Source of the DNA: Gelatoporia subvermispora B
Lineage: Eukaryota > Basidiomycota > Agaricomycetes > Polyporales > Gelatoporiaceae
Direction of reading: 5' to 3'
DNA: 64,000 nucleotides
Assembly: GCA_000320605.2 (NCBI GenBank)
Contig: KB445792.1
Span: forward strand, 186,001-250,000
How positions within the stretch are numbered: the stretch's first letter is position 1; each line of letters starts with the position of its first letter. The position numbers and the translations under genes were made by a program. This document shows positions 55,351-64,000 of this stretch, in pieces. Under the pieces are notes generated by a model, which had not been told where the DNA came from, did no database searches, and worked only from the letters and a program-made list of their open reading frames with translations.

Positions 55351-58308
55351 GCATTCAACTTTGCCCATTACTCATTCTCCTAGCTATGAGGTTCACGTAC
55401 TAATCAGCTCGATTTATTCATCATGACGTGTACATTACTGTAGATTATTCTTGCTCATACTGCGACTCACTCGAATAATCTGGCCACCTTCTTGGACAGT
55501 GCTTGGAGGGGCATCCATAAGGAGCGAAGCTAGCATCGCGGTGCCACAGAAGATAAAGTCCAATTTACCGGGACACAGAACGATGAGAGACAAGACAGAT
55601 TTGCAGAGAAACGAACCGACGACGTCGACCTCAGTTTGCGTATGTTTGCGGTGTGAGCGCCCACGTTGGTGACGGGTCCCCATCGTCGCACACGTTGAGG
55701 TTTACCGGGCGACATGCGCATTCTGAAGCGACGGACTTGAACTGTAGCTCCACAGGTGCACGAAAGCTTTGTGTGCAACCCAGTGCAGGACCCCAGGTGC
55801 ATTGATTAGGGCTGCGAACTGCGAACATACGCCAGGCAAGGAGGTCATTGCCCTCGGTCTTCAGGTCGTCGAAGGTTGAGAATCGCAAAAGTCATTCTGG
55901 CGAGGGAACTAGATGCACGTAACAGTCTATAGAACATAAGAATAGCTGTGAGACATGAACATATTGAAGAAGAGCCCTGCCTGCGGGGTCGCCCTGTAAA
56001 TCTACGTGGACATCGGGTGAGTAGGATCCAGGATCCGGAGGTAGCTTGTGGGGGCTGCGATCAGCGCATCGTCGGGCGGCAAAGGCATCGTTCAGCGTCC
56101 CCGATGATCAACAGAGTACTGGATGGATCTACAATGAACACTGGGACAGCGAACGGATAGAGAGGGGATTCCCGGGGCAACGGACGGCACACACCGAGGG
56201 CGGAGGTGAACTGACGGGGCCTGCCGCATGCCCCTCACGTAATGGGCTCGCGAGTCCCCTGATCCTTTAAATTCTGAACTCTGTTGACTACCACGACAAA
56301 TGGATCTCACCGTTGAGCGACTCTTCCCTGAATTCTGGAGGCAGTCTTGGAGAGGAAGAGCCAGGAAAGACATGGCTGCGACCTGGACTCCATTCGCACG
56401 TTGGGTGTTCGCATATTGTTGCAAGAATAACCAACTGGTTAGCATTCGACCGATCGGCCTCCTGAACGCGGGACAGTCAATCTACGGGAGGATCTTCGTC
56501 TTCGTCCGCAGCGCAGGGCATCTTCAGCGATGGCGCGACTCGATCGGATTCAAGTACAAGACAGGTATGTAACTCCGGAAATCTGAAAGAGCGAACGGGC
56601 AATACGTAGCTTTCGGTGGGCTGTGTAGGGCTTCATCGCAATGACCACGGGTACGATCTGACGCTCTACACGGGGTGTCGTACGCCGGGATACGAAAGTA
56701 AGCGAGAGATCTTGCGTTGACTATCTCTACTCCGGCTTGAAATCTTATGTGGCACATTGTCAGATTTACGCAAATATGTTTGGACGATACCTCTTACTGG
56801 GGGTATCAGCGGGGATCCGAGAAAATACGGAGTCGTCCTATATACCAACAGCGATCGCCCCGGTCAGTGATGCACACACAATGTTCTGCAGCCACTAACA
56901 TGGTCACTAGATGTCCGGGTAATCCTCCGAACATTCTTGGGGCCAGGTGGGAACCCAGATATCCTTGACGTATAAGACACATGCCGTGGTTCGCGTGAGG
57001 AGCTCTGATCTGAGTAGTTATGTTGAGTCTACAAGTCCGCACCTGCTAAAATGCTATTCAGACCAATGATTTCTACTCACCGGCCACTGGCCAGTGTCAT
57101 TTGAACCCAGACATGAACGTTACAGTCAGCGCGACCTCTGGAAACATTTGAGGTGATGCTGGGTGTCATTCGGGTGTTCTCCTGACAGTGCGATCCACGG
57201 GAAAGCAGGATTGTCACTGAACTTCCTGTGACAGCTTGTTGGAGTGAAGTTGTGCGTCAGTGATAATGAGGAGCACATGTTGCTTGTCTGCCCGTCGCGA
57301 CAGTCACTGCACATTGGTGTACCGTACATTGCGAGTCGATGACATGGCTCTCGTGCTCCGGATGCACGATGAGCAGGTGCCGGTGACTTACTATTGTTGA
57401 GGCCGCTCAGCGCGGCGTGATCATCGGATATGTATTGGAATTCTGCTCGGGGTGCAGAACACAGGTGCACACCAGGACCCCTGCAACAATCAGCACTACA
57501 TTGAATGTATTCGATGTAAAGATTAGGGGTACTTCAAGGAATGTCCATGGGAGCAAAGTCGGAGTGGGTCTTGAAGTCCATTATGGTCATACGAGAACAG
57601 TGAGGCCCCACATAACATCGGATCAAACACATACAATTCAAAAATGGAAAACAACAAACTCACAAGACAATGACATCAACAGTAAAGGTATATCCAGTAC
57701 ACAACACTGAGGTAGGCCACTTCAAGAATCTTCAGGGGAGAAGACACTTAAAGTGACATACACAGCACATTGTTCATGTTATGTTACACAGATGTTCACT
57801 GCTGATGTTAGACAATGCGGCATGAGTAACATTGTCATTCAAAACATGATGTTGACAATCTGTATGGAGACAACTGTCAACAACTGTGCAAAATCAGGTC
57901 ATAAGATGCCCACAGGCTCATTCCTGTAAGTCCCCCGAGGTAGCTTGTACAGGCAGCTGATTGCAGTGTACAATCATTGTTACTAGGATGATCAACACAA
58001 CTTCAACGTTGTGCAAACAACATGCATATTTGTGACCCACTCACCTCATTGTGATCTGTGTTAATGTGCAGGCATGTGTTCAGCGTGCTAGATGCTTCAA
58101 TCGAAGTAGTATGCTCAGAGCTGATGGTTGTTAATCAAGGTGTTATCTCTTCTGCTGACCGACCGGAATCGGCGGCATGCCACAGAGTTGCCCTTTCGGG
58201 AACTTATCGGCCTGCAAGTGACGGTGCGGACCCGGCCCAAGTTGCAGCCGTCCCCGCGCGCGGATTTGTTTCCTCTAAGTGGCGGTGGCATCTCCCTCAA
58301 CACCATCC
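55351..58308. other. gene-poor region, about 3.0 kb
   Basis: Between SMC5 and the proline-rich membrane protein I find no convincing gene. A 90-codon ATG frame at 56300-56572 (starting MDLTVERLFPEFW, with a GTATGT donor at its end) could be the first exon of an unknown gene. The stretch 57400-58080 is AT-rich with many CAAC/GTTG runs. Confidence 0.35.
56300..56572 (+). CDS. hypothetical protein or first exon, 90 codons
   Basis: An ATG frame starting MDLTVERLFPEFWRQSW and ending shortly after a GTATGT splice-donor-like sequence (near 56566). TTTAAAT at 56268-56274 lies about 30 bp upstream and is TATA-like. There is no recognised domain, and it may be chance. Confidence 0.2.
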   Translation: MDLTVERLFPEFWRQSWRGRARKDMAATWTPFARWVFAYCCKNNQLVSIRPIGLLNAGQSIYGRIFVFVRSAGHLQRWRDSIGFKYKTGM

Positions 58309-58719
58309 ATGTCCGACCACAAACCGTCCTCACCTCCGCCCGCGTACACCGAGTTCGCGGAGCCGCCCTCAGGCTCACAGCCGGCGGCGTCCCACACGCA
58401 ACCGGGACCGTCGTACTCGCAGCCACGCCCGCCAGCAGCGCCGGAGTCCACTCCGCCATCTGCCTCCGGCCCCGCTCCTCTCCCTCCTACATTTCCGACC
58501 CACGCACATTACGGCCCGACGCCCATCGCGCAACAGGCGGCGCTGCTGCCGTACTATGACCCGCGCTCGCCGCATGCCATCGCGGAGTCGGAGTCGCGTG
58601 CACGCTGGCGGTTCGTCGGCGCATTCATGTGGGCGGTGGTCATCCTCGCTCTCGTCGGAGTAGCCTCAGGCTACGAGGTGGGAACGGGGGTATGGGACAG
58701 ATGGTGGGGGAGCTGGTAG
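58309..58719 (+). CDS. small proline-rich single-pass membrane protein, 136 aa
   Basis: A hypothetical protein. The first 80 residues are Pro/Ser/Ala-rich and probably disordered, with a PPPAYTEF motif of the PPxY type, which could bind WW domains of HECT ubiquitin ligases. Near the end is one hydrophobic helix (FVGAFMWAVVILALVGVA), followed by an aromatic tail ending WDRWWGSW. The ATG at 58309 (MSDHKPSSPPPAY) is preferred over an upstream GTG. It is intronless in this model. Proteins of this shape are common in basidiomycetes but not functionally characterised here. Confidence 0.6.
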   Translation: MSDHKPSSPPPAYTEFAEPPSGSQPAASHTQPGPSYSQPRPPAAPESTPPSASGPAPLPPTFPTHAHYGPTPIAQQAALLPYYDPRSPHAIAESESRARWRFVGAFMWAVVILALVGVASGYEVGTGVWDRWWGSW

Positions 58720-59063
58720 ACCGCTCGGAGCACACCCGGCATACGGGAACGCTGCAGAGTGAGCCGCGACGAGGTGCCGAGGTGAGTCGATGCTCCCCGA
58801 GGGCCCCGGATGTTCAGGGAGCCTCATCTGCGAGTTCCCCGCGACCGATGGGGATTTTCCTGCATCTTTCCGCTCTCAAATTCCTGGGCACAACTGACTT
58901 TATTGCTACCGTGTCAATTTTACAGACTTCGTTCCCGCGAGCGCGCTCCGCCTCGAGATTTACCCCAAAGACCTTGATACCGCTCAGCATTCCTTTGGAC
59001 TATATGTTACTTGTATATGTTTGTTGACCCGGGGCTTCCTCCATGACACTTACACGACGCTCA

Positions 59064-59410
59064 CGACGTTTTACGACATCTGCATTCTGCCTGTATCCGC
59101 TGCAACTGACCAAGACCCCCGCCGAATTTCCCTGCATACATATTTCTTAGGGATCGTGTTTCTTGCGGTGATAGGATCTGCTCCGACGCCGTGACCGCCT
59201 ATTCGGCGACACGCAGCGCGAACCCGCACGGCCACCTCTGCTATACGACATTTTACGACAATTCGTCTGCACTGTGCGAAGTTCCGCATGTGTCATTTGC
59301 AAGTGACCAAGGCTTCCGCCGAACTTCCCTACATCAATGTTTCTCAGTTGTCGTGTGTCTTACGCTGTTCTGATCTGCTCCGACGCCGCGATCGTCTACT
59401 CGACGAAGTT
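59064..59410. repeat. diverged direct repeat of about 150 bp, two copies
   Basis: Copies at about 59064-59212 and 59249-59405 share scattered blocks: ACGACRTTTTACGACA at the start, AAGTGACCAAG/AACTGACCAAG, CCGCCGAAYTTCCCT, and GATCTGCTCCGACGCCG near the end. Order and spacing are preserved, so this is an old tandem duplication. Confidence 0.55.
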
Positions 59411-60416
59411 CCGGTCCAAGGTCAATCGGACGCGGGCTGGTAGACAGCACAAATCTACACAGCCATCTTCGCGATGTCGATTCTCCCTCCTCTAAGTTTC
59501 TGTTTTGTCCCCTCCGAGTGAAGACATAGCCAAAGTCACCGGGAACTACCTTCCGGTGCTGACTGAGCTCAGACGAGCGCTTCGCATCTCAAAGGGCCTT
59601 TGCCTCAACCCCGCCGCTCAGCTGGATCGGATCGTTCTCGCGAGCGGAAAAAGGCCGGAAAAGGGCTTTCTCACAGCCTCAGATGTCCGCGCTCCATCAA
59701 CGCCGCAACTTTGAACTAACAGCTGGTGGATTCTACTGGCTCTTGCTTGACCCGATGTCGGATCGGTCGAGCACTTCTGTGATCGCCGCGCGCGAGCAAA
59801 CAGGGTAACAGTCAAAGCGGACTGTCGGTCCTTCAGTATCTTAACAGTTGCATCGTATTCTGCAACTCGAAGCAGCCCTGAGCGTTCTCCCTTTGTTCTT
59901 TAACAACCATCCGACGCCTGCCGCTTGTCTCCCGGAACGGAGCGCCCGCCGATCTATGTCTAGGTCGGCATCAACGTAGCGTGTCAGCGAGCGGCCAAAG
60001 TCGGGCAGTTTTTGAATCAGTCCAGCGTCGTTTTCGCTACATTTATCGCATGAAGGAAACTGCATCTTTGTCAACAGAAGATGGCTCGATAGTGTCGCTG
60101 ACTTGCTGACCCTGGCATGGGGCCATCACGATCATAAACGTCGTGATGCTTGACACCATCCACCTCGGGAATGCGGTAGCATGCCGTTGGGGAGGGTATA
60201 CAGACTCGGAACACGTGTGCGCAGTATGCGCAGTCTCCCGCGAACCTGCTATCTCACTCCGGACACCTTCCATTTGATCCGTTACTGACAATTGTCAATC
60301 ACGAACAGGATCGTCTATGTGTTGTTATGGTACACTTCCGCGCAATATATCACCGGACCCATCTTTCTCCGGGTGGTCCCTGCTTCGGTATTATGTACGC
60401 TACACCCGCCCACGAC

Positions 60417-60895
60417 GACCCACATACAGATCTCGGACGAACCGACCCGATGCACGTTTCCCCGCAACAGAATTCGATCCCGGTCCCTGGACTGTCCATC
60501 TCAGCATTGAACTCTCCCAAGGCTTGGTCCCAACAACAATGAATCATCGGGATCCGGCTCTCCCGGCCGTCGATCCTTCAAACGTATCGCAGTGTCTGCG
60601 CCGCGCCCATGACAGCCCACATGCATCTCTCATCCTCCGCACGTTTGCGCGACACTGGCAGAAGCAGATCCCGATCCTCGGACTGTCAATCTCGACATCA
60701 GGCCGTCCCATGCTCTGTAATTAATCACCGGCCACCGCTCTGTCTTTCTTCCGGTCGCCCATCCTTCAGGTACAAGTACTGTACGCAGCGCGGCGCGCCC
60801 GCGACAATTCCCTACGTCACGCATCTTTCGAACCAGTCAACTGTTGATAAGTCGCATGTTCCCTTCGCAGCAGAAGCCGATGCCGATCCACAGAA
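60417..60895. repeat. diverged tandem repeats, about 190-210 bp period
   Basis: Similar blocks recur: CCCACATACAGATCTC at 60419 and CCCACATGCATCTCTC at about 60617. GATCCCGGTCCCTGGACTGT at 60477 pairs with GATCCCGATCCTCGGACTGT at about 60668. A weaker third unit lies near 60860-60890 (GCATGTTCCC, GATGCCGATCC). Confidence 0.45.
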
Positions 60896-61291
60896 TCTTT
60901 GCCTCGACGTCAGGGCCTGCGCGGGCCAGACTCATGCCGATCCCGCGATCGGCGTCTGCGGGCGCTTAGACAGTCGTACCCGCCCAAAGTGTTGTCTCGC
61001 CGGGAACCACCACGGCGACGACGGCAGCTCGCCTTACATCTGCATCTGTACCCTGCAGTGATTCTAATTTATGCTGCTAGTACATCGACGTACTGGCCGC
61101 GCTGCTGACGTTTTGCGAACGGGTGTGCGTTAGTATCGACGTACCGTCGAGTATGTGCATAAACATTCCGCCGGAAGCACTTCAAGAGCTGTACGTCCCC
61201 AAATTTCAATCTTTGGCATATACATGTGCTTAATATCGATACAACGTGCTGAATAACTACTTCCGTCGACCTCCGATCCCGGTCGCAACTT

Positions 61292-62498
61292 TCACGGGTG
61301 TTCCAAGAGGTATCCACCCTCAACCGCGACAGTCTACAATGAACAAGTTAGAGCGATACTCGCCACTTGAATCAACTCATCTTACCTGACCCCACATGTA
61401 CTGATTGCACGCAAGGAAGAGCGCGGCCTGCGCCATGTCCTCTTCCCTGCCGGGACGGCCGGCGGGAATGCCCTTTTTCTCGCCATAATCGTCGCCGGTC
61501 GGGATCTGCGACTTATTCTTCTCGTTCGATCCGTCAGCTGCGTATATGCGTTAGCTGTTTTGTCGACTGGCGCATATATGCGATCGATTGACTCACTGGT
61601 CATCTCACTCGGGAAGATGCCCGGTGCGATCGAGTTGACGCGCACCTTGACGCCGGGGCGGCGCAGCTCCTGCGCAAGGAGGCTTGTGAGGTGGATATCG
61701 GCCGCTTTGGAGACGTTGTACATGAAGTGGTGCTGCGATGTACGCGTGATTCCGGACATGGATGATATGTTGATCACACATGCGGTGTGGTCGGGGCGCT
61801 GCGCTGCGGCGAGCAGAGGAGTCAACGCGACGGTTGTGAAGAAGTGCCTGGAAGGAAGGCAGCGTGAGTCTCTACACAGACGGGATGAGCATCGGCAGAA
61901 TGAACGCATACCCGATGACATTCGACTTGTACACTTGCTCCCAGTCGGCGGGGTTTTCGCTCCAGAGCTCTCGCTGCAGCGCCTCGGCACCTTCGTCGCC
62001 TTTCTCTACGCTACTCGTGCCCAGACTGACGCCGGCGTTATTCACGAGAACGTCGACATGTTTCTCGTGCTTAGATAGTTCGTTCGCGAGATTCTGGAGC
62101 GATGCCTTATCGGTGATGTCTACTTGGACGGGGATGATCTTCCCCTGCGGGTGCGCGAGAGACGCACCCCACGTCTTCGCGGCTGTCTGCAGTGCCTCTG
62201 CGCGACGTCCGGTGATGTACACGCGTGCACCGTTATTTGCGAACGCCTGAGCGATCATGAGCCCGATGCCCGTGCCGCCGCCGGTCACGACGACGACCCA
62301 GCCCTCAACGTTGAAGAGCTGCGGGCTGGTAAACTTCTTGTTTCCTTCGGCCATCTCTTCTATTGATACTTTGTTGCTAACAGGGCGAGTGAGATGAGAA
62401 GTGCGTATATGCGCCGCGGCGGGTAGCGGTCTATGTCTGGGTATTTGACGTGCAACTGGGCGATATATGCGGGGAGAAATACGGAAGAGTGCGAGCAT
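61292..62498 (-). CDS. short-chain dehydrogenase with probable mitochondrial presequence, 343 aa
   Basis: This is a classical NAD(P)-dependent SDR of unknown substrate. Minus-strand exons are 62498-61912, 61847-61597, 61537-61386 and 61333-61292 (1032 nt). Motifs are TGGGTGIG (cofactor loop), VQVDITD, NNAGVS, the catalytic serine in INISSMSG, the YNVSK catalytic pair, and APGIFPSEMT. The end reads TVAVEGGYLLEHP. Counting from ATG 62498 the first 45 residues begin MLALFRISPRIYRPVARQ, are rich in Arg/Ser and almost free of acidic residues, as in mitochondrial targeting peptides. An internal ATG at 62354 (MAEGNKKF) gives a 295-aa cytosolic form, so dual targeting is possible. A CACGTG dyad lies about 165 bp upstream. 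Confidence 0.88.
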
Positions 62499-62661
62499 CG
62501 TGAACGCGGCTTTTGTACCCTTCTGGGGCCATTCTTGTAATAGCCCGTTGTGGAACGCAGAGCAGACGCAGAGAGCAGCTCGCTGCGTCACTCTGACGCT
62601 CCGGACGGTCGACACACGTCATAGCAAAGGCGCGTCCCACCGCCGCCACTTGCCACTTTCT

Positions 62662-62688
62662 GAAACGCGATCACGTGGAGCGTGTTAG
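62662..62688. promoter_or_regulatory. CACGTG dyad motif, copy 1
   Basis: GAAACGCGATCACGTG is followed by GAGCGTGTTAG. It lies about 165 bp upstream of the SDR gene start on the minus strand. It resembles an E-box joined to an ACGCG (MBF-like) site. A regulatory role is inference. Confidence 0.4.
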
Positions 62689-63200
62689 TCACCTGATATG
62701 CGCCACGACGCTCTCGGCAACTTAGACGACGGTCAGTTTGACTCTCAAAGTCATCAGTGACCTTCCTAGTTTGCAGCATCGATTTCTCCTGGATATTGCT
62801 ACAGGTACAACGTCACTTCAAGGCTTGATGCACACCTAGCCATAGATCATTCTAGTGTATCCACCACCTCCGGCGACGGTCTCGACTCTCGTGTTGCCCC
62901 TGCCATTCTCCCTGCTTACATACCATCGGAATCAGAAAATCTGCTGTTCCAGGTTGATAAAAGCTGTATGGGAAGGTGAATTCTACCAGGGTATCGCAGG
63001 TCGATTGTGGTGGTATCCTCGAGAAGAATGCCGAACGGGAATCACGGCGAGCCGGGGAATCTGAACTCTCCGGGTACTCCAATCTCGTCATGGTTCTGTG
63101 TGACTCTCTCCTAGATGTGTTGTCAAAGCGCAGTCGGCTGCGTCAACGCGTCAAGACTGCCCCACTACGGGTCACCATCGCACGCGCCCCTCTCGTAAAT

Positions 63201-63227
63201 GAAACGCGATCACGTGAGACGCGTTAG
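63201..63227. promoter_or_regulatory. CACGTG dyad motif, copy 2
   Basis: GAAACGCGATCACGTG is followed by AGACGCGTTAG. The inner part AACGCG...CGCGTT is an inverted repeat around CACGTG. It is nearly identical to the copy 540 bp away. Confidence 0.4.
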
Positions 63228-64000
63228 GCGAGAGGACGAACTTCCCGCTTTCTCGTGGTCACAGATGTTCCTCGATGTTTGATTGCAGGCCAGCGGGCCT
63301 AAGCATTGCTTACAGGTATACAGAAACGAATAAGCCGAAAGCGGCTTTTCCCCCCCTAGAAGACAATGTCACAGTACTCATCAATGCGCAGTATCGTGGC
63401 AGGTATTCGGCGATTGTTGAGGATGTGGAAATATAGCGACACTATGCCCGTTACTGCAGTGAGCCTCGTGATATTTGATTAGCTTGTGAGAGCTCTCAAG
63501 TGCATGGCTCATTGCTCCAGGATCTCGAGCCGGGATTGTTATGATAATTTAACGAAGCCCACACTCAAATAAAGCACTGACAACAGTTGCCACTGACTGC
63601 AATCACTGGCGACTTATGGTGCGTCGCATTATTTGTCTGAGCTGATATGTCCGAGATCAACTGAGAAAGATACCTTGTGGGCCTTGCAAGTGTGCACGCG
63701 CCGACATTGCACGACCTCATGTTCAATCATACCGCTGTTGATATGGAGGTCCGTATCGCTATCATGACCGAGTCCCCTGTCATTGACCCCGTCAGGTTTT
63801 CGGTCTATTGGGCGCAGCATATTCCCACTAATATGTTCGCAGGATACTCTGGGATGTCGGTCCAGAGCAGTCTCCGCGCTGATCGCTATCATCGCCTCGG
63901 TGTTTGTCAAATGGCGATTTTGCTGAATTCTAGTATTTGTCAAGATGCTGCCAAGTCTTCTTAGAGACCGAAAGCGAATATTATCTCACCAGCCTTGGGC

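Larger units (their letters stand above)
58720..61291. other. gene-poor region with diverged direct repeats, about 2.6 kb
   Basis: No gene was recognised. It contains two repeat families (59064-59410 and about 60417-60890) listed separately. Confidence 0.4.
62499..64000. other. right-edge region, no recognised gene
   Basis: This contains two copies of a CACGTG dyad (62662-62688 and 63201-63227) and otherwise only short frames on both strands. Confidence 0.4.

Overview
The window looks like nuclear DNA of a filamentous basidiomycete, probably an agaricomycete. Protein-coding genes are broken by many 46-80 bp GT-AG introns, have single-copy eukaryotic functions (SMC5, SAP18, NEDD8/Rub1, HAM1/ITPase), and sit beside Ty3/gypsy LTR retrotransposons and small DNA transposons. 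No rRNA, tRNA, CRISPR array or bacterial operon signal was seen. All gene models here were assembled by hand from reading frame, splice consensus and family resemblance. Exon sums were checked to be multiples of three, but no transcript evidence was available.

Positions 1-14421 are a nested transposon block. A minus-strand Ty3/gypsy element (gag 2858-5818, pol running off the left edge) has a presumed 5' LTR near 5870-6900, which carries a 498-bp hAT-like MITE (6291-6788, 8-bp target duplication). A second, nearly intact minus-strand Ty3/gypsy element (7034-14421) has a single 1581-codon Gag-Pol frame between two 370-bp LTRs. Its 5' LTR is split by a 1505-bp non-autonomous CACTA-type element (12711-14215).

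Positions 14845-30250 hold a MYND/SET methyltransferase, an F-box-like protein, a serine racemase/hydroxyaspartate-dehydratase-like PLP enzyme, a metallophosphoesterase, a short-chain dehydrogenase, and two tandem auxin-efflux-carrier-family transporters with the same nine-exon structure.

Positions 30551-43411 hold a NADAR-domain protein with a proline-rich front half, an A1 aspartic protease with a predicted acylated N-terminus, a divergent SAP18 / AlkB-like dioxygenase pair, a five-exon NEDD8/Rub1 gene, and a 14-exon MFS sugar transporter.

Positions 43690-49206 hold three related hotdog thioesterase genes on the plus strand, interrupted by a Ran1/Ksp1-like kinase on the minus strand. Next come ITPase (minus) and SMC5 (24 exons, plus) as a divergent pair. 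From 55351 to the right edge the DNA is gene-poor: one small proline-rich membrane protein, diverged direct repeats, one short-chain dehydrogenase with a likely mitochondrial presequence, and a duplicated CACGTG dyad.

I saw no multi-gene metabolic or defence system that spans the window. The most distinctive items are the nested transposons, the two tandem family expansions (transporters, thioesterases), and unusual extensions on otherwise conserved proteins.
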